From positions 4,030,001-4,094,000 of the forward strand of contig OW818648.1 of assembly GCA_942492735.1 (NCBI GenBank): 64,000 nucleotides of DNA. The letters run 5' to 3'. The notes beneath the pieces are model-generated. The model saw nothing but the letters and a program-made list of their open reading frames with translations. It did not search any database and was not told the origin of the DNA. The stretch is from Sporobacter sp942492735 (GTDB lineage: Bacteria > Bacillota > Clostridia > Oscillospirales > Oscillospiraceae). This document shows positions 1 through 9,262 of the stretch, in pieces. Both the position numbers and the translations under genes were made by a program. Every line of letters starts with the position of its first letter. Position 1 is the first letter of the stretch.

Positions 1-1693
1 TGCAGTATCTGCTGCTGCTAATGTTAATTCTGCACATGGCGTTTTTTTCAATGAACTCACTGCTTGGGACGATAACTGAAACGCCGCTTTCCGAAACATC
101 GTAGGTAGCGCATCGGATCACCTTGTTCTTCGCGGTGACAATCGCTTTTTCACGTATCAGCATCCGCTCGTACCGCCTGAATTTTGGGCGTTCGGAGGCA
201 AAGAATATCGCAATCAGCAGGAGAAAGCTATTGTAACCGAGCCAAAACAGGTTGAGGGCGAAGACGTGCAGCTGACCGACAGTGAAAACCATGATGATGA
301 TTTTAACGAGGCCGATGAGGGATAAAATCAGCAGGCATATCTGCAGCCAGACGAGCCAGTATTTGTTATGGAAGGTGCTCCGCACGACATTCTCTTTTGG
401 CGTCACCTTGAATTTTGTCAGCTTTAGCCCAAAAGCCTCGGCAATCACGCCCTTTGTGATCTGGGGGAACATGATTGTGTCGTAAATATGGCTCCACGTC
501 GTCGTTCTGAAATTATTGGAGAACACTCTGAATGTCAGCCCTGACAGCAGGAACATCGGCAGCCATATGTATAAGAGCGGTCCGAAGCTTGTTTTCAGGA
601 TAACGAGCCCGAAGATGGAAAAAAGGATGGGCGATATAAAATAGATGAACCGCCAGATGCCGAAAAACCAATATGTCAGTGCGCTCAAGTACATCAGCTT
701 CTGCTTGAAGTCAATGCTCTTAATCTTAAACGGATTATGTGCCTTAAACGTCTGAACGACACCCCGGCCCCAGCGGATGCGCTGGCTGTACAAGTCCTCC
801 AGGTTTTCAGGAGCGAGCCCGGAGGCGTGCACCTCGTTGAGGTAAACGCTCTGATAACCACGGCTCTCAAGGAGCATACCCGTCGCGAAATCCTCCGTTA
901 TGGTTCCGGTGACAAAGCCGCCGATTTCATCGAGGGCCTGTCTGGAAATCACCGTATTCGAGCCGGCGTAAATAACGGCATTGTATTTCATCTTGCCCGC
1001 CTGTATGAGCCGTGAAAAGAGGTGCTGCTCGTTTGGAATACGTTTTTCGGAAAAAAGGTTGTACTGGAACGAATCGGCGTTATAGAAATTCTGCGGCACC
1101 TGCACAAAGCCGATTTTTTTCCCCTCCATGAAGAAAGGGATCGTCTTCGTAAGAAAATCATGCGTCGGAATCATGTCCGCATCAAAGGTGACGATGTAGG
1201 GAGACGTTGTATATTTCAGTGCGTTATTCAGGTTGCCGGCTTTCGCGTGCTTGTTGTCGCTCCGTGTTATGTACCCCACGCCGAGCTCTGCGCACAGCTC
1301 CTTGATTTCGTCCCTGTGTCCGTCGTCGCAAATGAAGACATGCATCTTTTTGTCTTTTTCAGGATAGTCCATATTCCGGCAGCCGACAACGGTCTTAAAC
1401 AGCAGCTCCACCGGCTCATTGTACGCTGTGATGAACACATCAACCTCCGGATATCGGCCAGATCTCACCTTGGGCGTCTCCGGTGTCTTAACATCACGGA
1501 CAGTCATATAAAAAATGATGGATTCAATATACCCGACGAGCTCCGCAACCAAGAGCGCGACACCGAATATCACCGCAATCACGCCATAAGTAAAGGGCAG
1601 CGTGAAAATAATCCGCCACAGCATATAGATCGTGTAGACTGCAAAAAACAACCCGAGCAATATGTTCTTTTTAGATTTCAATAATTTCGACAT
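1..1693 (-). CDS. Cellulose-synthase-like GT2 glycosyltransferase with PilZ domain (3' end outside window)
   Basis: Processive membrane glycosyltransferase of BcsA type, predicted to polymerise a beta-glycan from a nucleotide sugar and export it. Two hydrophobic segments (about residues 9-30 and 38-62) precede DDG (123-125), DAD (171-173), TED (266-268) and QRIRW (304-308), the D,D,D,QxxRW set of this family. Further membrane segments follow at about 340-480. The visible C-terminus has RPKFR (502-506) and DVSESG (532-537), matching the RxxxR and DxSxxG elements by which PilZ domains bind cyclic-di-GMP. The ATG at 1693 follows AAAGGA. The gene runs off the left edge, so no stop is seen and any partner genes (BcsB-like, cellulase) are unknown. 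Whether the product is cellulose cannot be told from sequence. Confidence 0.93.
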   Translation of the reverse strand, partial: MSKLLKSKKNILLGLFFAVYTIYMLWRIIFTLPFTYGVIAVIFGVALLVAELVGYIESIIFYMTVRDVKTPETPKVRSGRYPEVDVFITAYNEPVELLFKTVVGCRNMDYPEKDKKMHVFICDDGHRDEIKELCAELGVGYITRSDNKHAKAGNLNNALKYTTSPYIVTFDADMIPTHDFLTKTIPFFMEGKKIGFVQVPQNFYNADSFQYNLFSEKRIPNEQHLFSRLIQAGKMKYNAVIYAGSNTVISRQALDEIGGFVTGTITEDFATGMLLESRGYQSVYLNEVHASGLAPENLEDLYSQRIRWGRGVVQTFKAHNPFKIKSIDFKQKLMYLSALTYWFFGIWRFIYFISPILFSIFGLVILKTSFGPLLYIWLPMFLLSGLTFRVFSNNFRTTTWSHIYDTIMFPQITKGVIAEAFGLKLTKFKVTPKENVVRSTFHNKYWLVWLQICLLILSLIGLVKIIIMVFTVGQLHVFALNLFWLGYNSFLLLIAIFFASERPKFRRYERMLIREKAIVTAKNKVIRCATYDVSESGVSVIVPSSEFIEKNAMCRINISSSRYC

Positions 1694-1924
1694 ATTAATC
1701 CTTTTACCGTCCTTACGATATTTGACTTTCAAAATCAGCACATATAGTTTATCGTACATTTTACGGTATGAATTGATGCTAATTCAGCATTATACGAATA
1801 TATGTACGATATAGCTTCAAAAAACAAGAACAAAGCCTAAGCCTAAGGCTAATAATCGTCATTGATTGCCGCCGCGCCGCGTGATATTGTAAAAAGAAAC
1901 GAAACGTCTGCTTTGGAGATATTG

Positions 1925-4279
1925 ATGGAAAAAAAGGTCAAACTTGCGATTCGTGAGCTCGTTGAGTTTATAATGCGGTCCGGGGATATTGACAGCCGGT
2001 ATACGCCGAAGGACAGGATGTACGAGGGCGCGCGGATTCATCGGGCGCTGCAGAAAATCAGCAGCGAAAAAAATGACAGCTATCAGAGTGAAGTGAAGCT
2101 GTCGGCGGATTTTGTCTGTCAGAACGTGATTTATACCCTTGAAGGACGCGCGGACGGCATCTTCCTAGACGGCGATAAAACAGTCATCGACGAGATTAAG
2201 ACAACAGCATTACCTTTAACACTCATCGAGGAGGACTTCAACATCACGCATTGGGCGCAGGCAAAGTGCTACGCCTGTATTTATGCGGTTTTAAATAACT
2301 TAAGTGATATGTCGATTCAGCTGACATATTCGAACATTACGACATACGAGACGAAATACTTCGTTAAAACCTTTAGTTTGAATGATTTGCAAGTATTTTT
2401 AAACACGCTTCTCGAAAAATATGCGGTATGGGCGAACCTGACAGCCGATTGGCAGGCGCTTCGGGATCAAACGATCAGCCAGACGCAATTTCCTTTTTCC
2501 GATTACCGCAAGGGCCAAAGAGAGATGGCTGTCAGCGTTTACAGGGCCATCACCGGCGGCAAAAAGCTCTATGTACAAGCGCCGACCGGTACCGGAAAAA
2601 CGATTTCGGCGCTTTTCCCTGCCGTCAAAGCGATGGGTGAGGGTAAAGCCTCAAAGATCTTCTATCTGACTGCAAAAACGATCACCCGTCAGGTTGCGGA
2701 GGAAGCCTTTGAGAGGATGCGTCTGGGTGGGTTGCGCATTAAAACGCTGACACTCACAGCCAAAGATAAAATTTGCTTTTGCGAGGAGAGGATCTGCCGT
2801 CCCGAGTATTGTCAATACGCAAAAGGGTATTTCGACCGCGTAAGCGGTGCCGTAGAGGATGTCATAAGAAATTGCGATCACATCACACGAACCGTCATTG
2901 AAGCGTATGCCATAAAACATACAGTCTGCCCCTTTGAGCTGTCGCTCGACGTCTCGCTCTGGGTTGACTGTATCATCTGCGACTATAATTACGTATTTGA
3001 CCCCCGGGCATACCTCCGCCGCTTCTTCTATGATAATGGCGGCGATTATGTCTTCTTGATTGATGAGGCCCATAATCTTGTTGACAGGTCTCGGGATATG
3101 TTCTCGACCGAATTGACAAAAACACAGTTCTTTGAGATCAAAAAGCATCACAAAGGCAGCAGTAAAGTTCTCGATAAGCTCCTGGGCAGCATCAACAAGT
3201 GCATGATAGAATTTCGAAAACAATGCAACACGCAGGGTTTCTTTGTGACGCCCGAAAAGCAGGCCGCGTTTATCGGCCTCATCACTGAATTCACGGCGAT
3301 CTGTGAGTTGATGCTGAAGGAGAACAACGCGCTCGGCGAAAACAACGAATTCCTGCAGCTTTACTTTGACGTCTTGAACTTCGCGCTCATCTGCGAATTT
3401 TATGATGAGCGGTATGTCACCTTTGTCGAAGCGCGGCACGGCGACGTCATCATCAAGCTTTTTTGCCTTGACCCGTCTTTCCTCCTCGGCGAAGCTCTAA
3501 AGCGTGGCAGCGCAGCTGCCCTGTTTTCTGCCACCTTGACGCCGCTCGATTATTACAGTGCCATTCTCGGCGGCAAAGCAGAGGACAAGCTTCTAGCCCT
3601 CGACTCGCCGTTTGATAATCAAAACCTCTGCCTGCTCGTTGCCGATCACATCTCGACGAAATTCAAATACCGGGATCAGAGCGCCCACAGACTGGCTCTG
3701 CTCATTGGCTCCTTCGTTTCGCGAAAAACGGGTAACTATATCATATATTTCCCATCCTACAAGTACATGAAGGACGTTTTTACCCATTTTGCCGAAGCCT
3801 TTACTGATATCAGAGCGGTCGAACAGGGCACCGCCATGTCCGAGGAGGCGCGGGAGCAGTTCCTTTCGGCTTTCATAGATGAACCCGACTGCACGTTCGT
3901 CGCCTTCTGCGTCCTCGGCGGTATCTTTTCCGAAGGCATCGACCTAAAGGGCAGCCGGCTCATCGGTTCGGTTATCGTCAGCGTCGGCCTGCCGCAGCTG
4001 AGTGTGCAGCAGAACATCATCAAAGAGTACTTCAACGCCAAAAACAACATGGGCTACGAGTACGCCTATATGTACCCCGGTATGAACAAGGTCATGCAGG
4101 CCGCCGGCCGCGTCATCCGCTGCGAAACTGACATCGGTGCCGTCCTCCTCATCGACGAGCGCTTTACGCACCGCGATTACGTCCGCCTCTTCCCACGCCA
4201 CTGGCAGCACTGCCGTCTCGTCAGGGATGAGGAAAGTCTTGAAGCTGTGCTGGATGACTTTTGGACGTCAAACAGATGA
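1925..4279 (+). CDS. PD-(D/E)XK nuclease fused to XPD/DinG-type helicase
   Basis: Predicted superfamily 2 DNA helicase of the XPD/DinG group with an N-terminal RecB/Cas4-like nuclease region. Nuclease signs are GRADG (about 75), IDEIK (about 88-92) and a QxxxY element (QAKCY, about 114). The helicase part has Walker A (PTGTGKT, about 220), a cysteine-rich insert (CFCEERIC and CQY near 285-297, CIIC near 348) fitting an XPD iron-sulfur cluster, the DEAH box (about 380) and a C-terminal GRVIR motif. The ATG at 1925 is chosen because TTTGGAG ends 6 nt before it; an in-frame TTG at 1862 would add 21 residues but lacks a site. The length is 784 aa. The 3' end overlaps the convergent gerB-type gene by 12 bp. 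A DNA-repair role is inferred. Confidence 0.9.
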   Translation: MEKKVKLAIRELVEFIMRSGDIDSRYTPKDRMYEGARIHRALQKISSEKNDSYQSEVKLSADFVCQNVIYTLEGRADGIFLDGDKTVIDEIKTTALPLTLIEEDFNITHWAQAKCYACIYAVLNNLSDMSIQLTYSNITTYETKYFVKTFSLNDLQVFLNTLLEKYAVWANLTADWQALRDQTISQTQFPFSDYRKGQREMAVSVYRAITGGKKLYVQAPTGTGKTISALFPAVKAMGEGKASKIFYLTAKTITRQVAEEAFERMRLGGLRIKTLTLTAKDKICFCEERICRPEYCQYAKGYFDRVSGAVEDVIRNCDHITRTVIEAYAIKHTVCPFELSLDVSLWVDCIICDYNYVFDPRAYLRRFFYDNGGDYVFLIDEAHNLVDRSRDMFSTELTKTQFFEIKKHHKGSSKVLDKLLGSINKCMIEFRKQCNTQGFFVTPEKQAAFIGLITEFTAICELMLKENNALGENNEFLQLYFDVLNFALICEFYDERYVTFVEARHGDVIIKLFCLDPSFLLGEALKRGSAAALFSATLTPLDYYSAILGGKAEDKLLALDSPFDNQNLCLLVADHISTKFKYRDQSAHRLALLIGSFVSRKTGNYIIYFPSYKYMKDVFTHFAEAFTDIRAVEQGTAMSEEAREQFLSAFIDEPDCTFVAFCVLGGIFSEGIDLKGSRLIGSVIVSVGLPQLSVQQNIIKEYFNAKNNMGYEYAYMYPGMNKVMQAAGRVIRCETDIGAVLLIDERFTHRDYVRLFPRHWQHCRLVRDEESLEAVLDDFWTSNR

Positions 4280-5386
4280 AGCTTCCCCTTCTGCCGGAGC
4301 GTCATTGGTTTTTGATTTTCGGTATTTCACTTCCGCGCAGATCCATATGAGCACCGGCAAAACCACCTGCACGGGAAAAGCGTAATACGAGTAGACCTTG
4401 AACGCCCAGAAGCGCATTTCCTCGATATTGTTGTAGACCGTATAGGAAAAGTAAGTCATAAGCAGGCCGAGTTGTATGACGATTGGCCTGTAGTCCTGCA
4501 TATTAAAAAGCCTCTGCAGCCCTTTGCCTGCAAAAAACAAGCAGACCGTGGCTTTGACCAGCGCGCCGAAAACGAATACGATGGCAACCGTTACTTCAAT
4601 TCTTTCAATATAGTCCTTCACATCCACGCGGCTGACGGCGATATGCGAAGGAAAATACAGCATCGATAGCATGCTGCCCAGCACGGCGATATTTCTTATG
4701 GTCAGGTTGATAATAAAAGCGCCCGCAAAAAAGACAGGGACCAGATATATTTTTCTATAGGACATACGGGAACGGACAGAATGCATCATGCCTAAAAACA
4801 GGACTGTTTCCGCAAACGGAAAAGCAAATGTCGAAAATCCGCCCTTCAGAACCGGCGTCCAGCCGCCGCCCAGAATAGGCTTCAGATTATCCATCTCATA
4901 ATGATGCAGCGCCAACGATTGAACAAGTAAAATGATAAAGACTATGACCGGCAGAAAAATAGCGCAGAACCGGCCGATACCTTCAACACCGATGCGGACG
5001 CCGACGATGCAGATAGCGCCCAGGCAAAAAAGCGGTACGAAAAGCGGCGTCTCCGGAAAATGGACTGTATTGATGAACTCCCCGAAGTTTCTTAAGACCA
5101 GGGCGCCCAAGTGGAAAGCATAAAAGACATAAATCAGCGTGACGGCTTTCCCTGCGGCCTTCCCCATTGAATACGCCATAATTTCGAAAAAATCCATATC
5201 TGGGGAGAGGCTTTGAATTCTTGCATAGATCAAGAGCATGGGAATCGCCATCAAAAGACCAACAATTCCGGCGATCCAAGCGTCATTTTTCGCATCACCG
5301 CCAATGCCTATAAGCAGCGTGCTGCCCATGATAAATAATGTGAAGATGCAAATAGCCTGTTTTCCCGTGATGAATTCCTTCTGCAT
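4268..5386 (-). CDS. Spore germinant receptor subunit B (GerAB/GerKB permease family)
   Basis: Inner spore membrane protein of the amino acid-polyamine-organocation superfamily, predicted to bind the germinant as part of a GerA-type receptor. The 372-aa sequence has about ten hydrophobic segments; the N-terminus (ITGKQAICIFTLFIMGS) and the conserved early GGDAKNDAW region are typical of GerAB. It is the last gene of a four-gene operon read in the order A, C, small ORF, B, and begins 6 bp after the small ORF. Family knowledge says such operons are expressed in the forespore; no sigma-G promoter was identified here. The 3' end overlaps the convergent helicase gene. The germinant cannot be deduced. 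Confidence 0.93.
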   Translation of the reverse strand: MQKEFITGKQAICIFTLFIMGSTLLIGIGGDAKNDAWIAGIVGLLMAIPMLLIYARIQSLSPDMDFFEIMAYSMGKAAGKAVTLIYVFYAFHLGALVLRNFGEFINTVHFPETPLFVPLFCLGAICIVGVRIGVEGIGRFCAIFLPVIVFIILLVQSLALHHYEMDNLKPILGGGWTPVLKGGFSTFAFPFAETVLFLGMMHSVRSRMSYRKIYLVPVFFAGAFIINLTIRNIAVLGSMLSMLYFPSHIAVSRVDVKDYIERIEVTVAIVFVFGALVKATVCLFFAGKGLQRLFNMQDYRPIVIQLGLLMTYFSYTVYNNIEEMRFWAFKVYSYYAFPVQVVLPVLIWICAEVKYRKSKTNDAPAEGEASSV

Positions 5387-5392
5387 TGTTCC

Positions 5393-5602
5393 CTACTTCC
5401 CAAATATCGACGTGATGAAATGGCGTATCGGTGTTTCCGGGCTCGGAATTTTGACCTCAAAACACAATAAAACTGCGACAGAAAATGACAGCAGCGCGAG
5501 AACAGAATACACGCCGATCACCTTCCGCTGTTTCTGCTGATATAGCGGCAAAAAATCATAAATAATCAAAAGCGCATAAAAACCAATGACTATAGCAATC
5601 AT
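5393..5602 (-). CDS. Small two-helix membrane protein within the ger operon
   Basis: A 69-aa predicted membrane protein between the GerC and GerB genes. The ATG at 5602 is preferred: it lies one base beyond the GerC stop (TGAGATG junction), fitting translational coupling; a longer in-frame reading from 5659 would overlap GerC by 56 bp. Two hydrophobic stretches (about residues 1-18 and 27-47) flank a short charged loop (QQKQRK), followed by a polar tail. I recognise no named family. Tight spacing on both sides argues that it is real and made with the receptor. It could be a small accessory subunit, but that is inference from position only. Confidence 0.55.
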   Translation of the reverse strand: MIAIVIGFYALLIIYDFLPLYQQKQRKVIGVYSVLALLSFSVAVLLCFEVKIPSPETPIRHFITSIFGK

Positions 5603-5603
5603 C

Positions 5604-6761
5604 TCAGTCACCAACCGGAACAGTTTTGGAATGCATGGCGCTGTTTCGGATATGCACATCGGGCTCGACAGTGACCTTCAGCTCTTTAAACAGCGCCGGC
5701 CAGTCTTCTGCTATTGACTTCCATAAATCCGGATAATCCTTATAGATTTGATTGCCGAAGCCGAAGATATCGGCGCCGAATTCGGATTGAACACGCTCAA
5801 TATGGTTTTCCAAATCCTGTTTCAGCGCGTTTTCAACATCCTGCTCCAGTTTTTCCCGCAGACCGTCCTCGATATAGTTATCAACGCCTCCTATTTCATC
5901 AATGGCGACGTCCGTTTTTGTCGTGATGCTGATGGCGATTTTTCCATTCTCCGCCGTCAGCGGCTCTATTTTTGTTTTGTTATCAAAAATTTCAAGAGCA
6001 ATTCTCTGCTCACCTTCCTGCCCCTGTTCCTTTTGGACAAGTACCCCGCCCTTCACCTTATCCTGGACCAACTGCATGTCGAGCGTTTCCTCTCCGTCTA
6101 AAAAGCCGATGAATTCGTCACCGCTAAAGACCGCGGTGCCTGATATTTCGGGAATTATCTTTCCGCTTTCCTCTTTGAGCTTAATTTGGGCGGCAATCGG
6201 TGATATGCCCGGTGATGCCAGTTCGTTGATGAACCGCCAGATTTCAATATCGGGCGCTTTTGAGAGGCTCTTCTCATTTTTAAAGATTTCATGCATCGTG
6301 ACGGACTTGATTTCACTGTTCTGTTCGGAATCCGTGAATATTTCTCCCGCCGTTTTTTCGCCAGAAATGAGCAGCCGCACATCCGCTCTCGTTTCGGAAT
6401 CCCTTATATACCAGTCGAGTACTTTCGCGACGCCGTCTTCAGCGATGTCCTGACTGATAACGATGACCTTGGCATGGCTCCAATAGAGCTTCTTGCCTGC
6501 TACTGAAATGGCGTTTCGTGCGGCGTCGAAAATGGATTCACCTTCGGCTGTGACGATTCTCGATTTTGTTCTGGCCTCTTTTTCATGACTGATTTGAATG
6601 AGTTCAATCGTCACCTCGTATTTTGCCGTTGTCCCTTTATCGACCGCCACGCCCGCGACAATGGCCATTCTGTCAATTTCTCTGTAATTCCAGCACGCTG
6701 TCAATAGCAGCAGCAACGAAAAAGCGAGTACGGGGCAGACGCATTTTTTTATTCGGCGCAT
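5604..6761 (-). CDS. Spore germinant receptor subunit C, Ger(x)C lipoprotein
   Basis: Lipoprotein subunit of a GerA-type germinant receptor, anchored on the outer face of the inner spore membrane. The signal peptide ends in a lipobox with Cys23 (LLTAC), followed by the family signature WNYREIDRMAIVAGVAVDKG. The 385-aa length is usual. Later conserved stretches include an IYWSHAKVIVIS-like segment (near residue 95) and the C-terminal dimerising region around FGNQIYK. The start overlaps the gerAA stop by one base (TGATG), so the two are translationally coupled. Membership of the family is clear; the ligand and the partner contacts cannot be read from the sequence. Confidence 0.95.
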   Translation of the reverse strand: MRRIKKCVCPVLAFSLLLLLTACWNYREIDRMAIVAGVAVDKGTTAKYEVTIELIQISHEKEARTKSRIVTAEGESIFDAARNAISVAGKKLYWSHAKVIVISQDIAEDGVAKVLDWYIRDSETRADVRLLISGEKTAGEIFTDSEQNSEIKSVTMHEIFKNEKSLSKAPDIEIWRFINELASPGISPIAAQIKLKEESGKIIPEISGTAVFSGDEFIGFLDGEETLDMQLVQDKVKGGVLVQKEQGQEGEQRIALEIFDNKTKIEPLTAENGKIAISITTKTDVAIDEIGGVDNYIEDGLREKLEQDVENALKQDLENHIERVQSEFGADIFGFGNQIYKDYPDLWKSIAEDWPALFKELKVTVEPDVHIRNSAMHSKTVPVGD

Positions 6762-8305
6762 CAGTTATTACCTCGTGTCCTTGCTGTTTTCTGCCGGACA
6801 AGGTTCCGCGTGGCGATAATTTTCGGACGCAGCTTCACAGACCACCAGGGCGTCCGGAACCAGATATCCTGGCTATTATAATTTCTGACGGAAGTCATAT
6901 TCAGCATATAGGGGATACCAAAGGACCGGATGCTGACGAGGTGATAGAAGAGTATCATCACGACAAAAACAAAGCCGTAGACACCCATCATGGAAGCGGC
7001 CAGCAGCATCGTATATTTGATGATAATATTCGGCCCGACAAGGTTGTAATTCAAGAGCGTCGTGATGCCGCTGAGGGCAGTGACAATGATGATGGGCGCG
7101 CTGACCAGCTTTGCTTCAATAGTCGCCTGCCCGAGCACCAGCGTCCCGACAATGTTGATAGCCTGCCCGATGGTCGCCGGCGTCCGTGTACCCGCTTCTC
7201 TCAAGGCATCAAAAATAAACAGCATAACAAACATGGAAAATACGGTTGGAAACGGAACGCTGATTCTCGAGGCGGCAATGCTGACCAGAAGAGGGGTGGG
7301 GAGCATCTCATGATGGAACGTTGTTACTGCAACGTAAAGTGCCGGGAGGCTGCCGGATATAATCGCGCCGAGGATGCGGATGAACTGGTTGACGGAAGTA
7401 AAGAGGTAGTTGCTGTAGTAATCCTCACTGGACTGCATGTTTTCGATAAACACAAAGGGGACCGACAGCACAAAGGGACTGCCGTCTACAAAAATGGCAA
7501 CGCGCCCTTCCAGCAGTTTTGCGGCAATGACATCAGGCCGTTCGCTTTGGCCGACCGTTTCAAACGGTGAAAAGGGCGCGTCACGAATGAGCTCCTGAAT
7601 ATAGCCGGAATCCATGATCCCGTCGATATCAATCTCGCCGAGCCGGCGCTCGAGCTCCTTGATAATGCTCTCCTGCGCCAGGCCTTCGATATAGGAGACA
7701 CAGAGCTTCGTCTGGGACAGCTCTCCGACATTCCTAAACTTAAACCTAAGCTTCGGGCTCTTAATTTTACGCCGGACCAGCGAGATGTTCGTCAGAATGG
7801 ATTCATTAAAGCCTTCCCGCGGGCCGCGGTTTATTTTCGTTGATTCGGGCTCTGAAACAGCCCGAGTCTGGAAGCCTTTTGAGTCGATAACGAGCGCCTC
7901 ATCGCAGCGATCTATCAGCAGCAGGGTATCGCCGTACGTGACGGCGCCCAGTATTTTGTTAACGCTGCTTTGCGCTTCCGTATTACCCGCAGACAGCACT
8001 TTTTCCTTGCATTCCCGAACAAGGCCCTTTATGTCGGTTTCTTTGCTGAAATGATAGCATAATAAAGGCGCGACGACATGCTCGTTAATGAGTTCAGCAT
8101 CTGCCATCCCATCGATATAGATAATGCAAAAACGCGCTGCTTGCAGCCCTCTGCCTGTAAATTCGCTGAAAACAACCGTCTCGTCATCTAAGAAAATCTG
8201 CTTAAATGATCGGATATTATCCTCAAGAGAGGTTACGAGTTTTTGATTGTTTGTCGATTGTTCGTCGGCGGCTGCTTTTGTTTTTTCTTTCTTCCTGAAC
8301 ATCAT
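6761..8305 (-). CDS. Spore germinant receptor subunit A (GerAA family)
   Basis: Membrane subunit A of a GerA-type germinant receptor; recent work on the family treats the A subunit as forming an oligomeric ion channel. The 514-aa protein has a soluble N-terminal half (to about residue 300) and about five hydrophobic segments between 300 and 475. Conserved family segments include EGPREGFNE-like text (here RGPREGFNESI, near 160), GRVAIFVDGSPF (near 270) and the RTPATIGQAINIVG region (near 375). It is first in the A-C-small-B operon. Two adjacent ATGs at 8305 and 8302 are possible and the ribosome site (TTGGTGA) is weak. No transcription signal was identified upstream. Confidence 0.96.
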   Translation of the reverse strand: MMFRKKEKTKAAADEQSTNNQKLVTSLEDNIRSFKQIFLDDETVVFSEFTGRGLQAARFCIIYIDGMADAELINEHVVAPLLCYHFSKETDIKGLVRECKEKVLSAGNTEAQSSVNKILGAVTYGDTLLLIDRCDEALVIDSKGFQTRAVSEPESTKINRGPREGFNESILTNISLVRRKIKSPKLRFKFRNVGELSQTKLCVSYIEGLAQESIIKELERRLGEIDIDGIMDSGYIQELIRDAPFSPFETVGQSERPDVIAAKLLEGRVAIFVDGSPFVLSVPFVFIENMQSSEDYYSNYLFTSVNQFIRILGAIISGSLPALYVAVTTFHHEMLPTPLLVSIAASRISVPFPTVFSMFVMLFIFDALREAGTRTPATIGQAINIVGTLVLGQATIEAKLVSAPIIIVTALSGITTLLNYNLVGPNIIIKYTMLLAASMMGVYGFVFVVMILFYHLVSIRSFGIPYMLNMTSVRNYNSQDIWFRTPWWSVKLRPKIIATRNLVRQKTARTRGNN

Positions 8306-8398
8306 TCACCAATAATAACAACCATTTTTTATATGATGCATATTATGTGTATTTCATGGTAATTTTTATGATTTCACATTAAGGTAATATAAACCATT

Positions 8399-8441
8399 AA
8401 AAAACTGATGCGCCTGCTTTTTGGCAGACGCATCAGTTTTT
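8399..8441 (-). terminator. Terminator after accA
   Basis: A hairpin with a stem of about 18 bp (AAAACTGATGCG paired with CGCATCAGTTTT, plus a wobble in the inner CTGC/GCAG part) lies directly after the accA stop. On the minus strand it is followed by a run of T residues. The A-tract on its other side would also let it act on the plus strand, though no gene there needs it. Confidence 0.85.
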
Positions 8442-8451
8442 CGTTATATTC

Positions 8452-9252
8452 TTATATTGTCGTATATTCGCCTATTTTTCGGAATTTTTCATTTCTCAGT
8501 TCAACAAGCTTTGTCCCCGTCATGTTTTTATACTTATTCAGGCATCTCTCTAAATACTGCTTAATATTTTCGGTTACAACAAATGGATTCGCATGCGCGC
8601 CTTCCTCTGTTTCTAAAATGACCTCATCAACGATCTGCATGCTTTTAAGATCCCCGGCTGTCATCTTCAGCGCGCGTGCGGCTTCAACATCACGGCTTGA
8701 ATCTTTCCACAATATACTTGCACATGCCTTCGCGGAAATGACACTTAATACGGCATTTTCAAGTGCCGCCAAATCATTTGCGGCACATAAAGCGAGCGCG
8801 CCGCCGCTGCCGCCGTCACCAATTAAGATACTGATAATCGGCACCTTTAGATTCATCATTTTCATGAGATTCCTGGCAATAGCGACATGCTGGCCTTTTT
8901 CTTCAGCTTCGGCGCCCGGAAATGCCCCGACTGTATCAATAAAGCAAATGATGGGACGGTGGAATTTCTCTGCCTGCCGCATTAACCGCAATGCTTTTCT
9001 ATAGCCTTCAGGTCTGTTCATGGAAAAATTGTACTTCATATTTTCTTCGAGGGTTCTGCCTTTAACCTGCCCGATAATTGTGACATGCTTCTCCATAAAT
9101 GTTGCAATGCCGCCGATAATCGATGGATCTTCTCCCGCCAAGCGATCGCCGCACAGCTCCATAAAATCCGGAAATATATGGTTAATATAGTCAATGGCGT
9201 TCGGCCGCTCTTTATGTCGGACTAATTTTAAGCTTTTTTCAATATCAGTCAT
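8452..9252 (-). CDS. accA: Acetyl-CoA carboxylase carboxyltransferase subunit alpha
   Basis: Alpha subunit of the carboxyltransferase of acetyl-CoA carboxylase, which transfers CO2 from carboxybiotin to acetyl-CoA to make malonyl-CoA, the first step of fatty acid synthesis. The 266-aa sequence has the family segments RPNAIDYI, GDRLAGEDPSIIGG, RPEGYRKALRLM and the oxyanion-hole region FIDTVGAFPGAEAEEKGQ and GDGGSGGALAL. It lies 10 bp after accD and is probably co-transcribed, ending at a strong hairpin. The biotin carboxyl carrier and biotin carboxylase genes (accB, accC), which often sit beside these two in Clostridia, are not in the window. Confidence 0.98.
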   Translation of the reverse strand: MTDIEKSLKLVRHKERPNAIDYINHIFPDFMELCGDRLAGEDPSIIGGIATFMEKHVTIIGQVKGRTLEENMKYNFSMNRPEGYRKALRLMRQAEKFHRPIICFIDTVGAFPGAEAEEKGQHVAIARNLMKMMNLKVPIISILIGDGGSGGALALCAANDLAALENAVLSVISAKACASILWKDSSRDVEAARALKMTAGDLKSMQIVDEVILETEEGAHANPFVVTENIKQYLERCLNKYKNMTGTKLVELRNEKFRKIGEYTTI

Positions 9253-9262
9253 TTTTTAAACC

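Noticed and set aside
1022..1684. Plus-strand open frame of 220 codons opposite the glycosyltransferase
   Set aside because: The minus strand encodes a glycosyltransferase with all catalytic motifs; the plus-strand reading is a shadow.
6623..7570. Long plus-strand open frame of 315 codons opposite gerAA
   Set aside because: It lies wholly antisense to gerAA, has no ribosome site, and its protein lacks domain similarity; the reverse strand has a complete family match.
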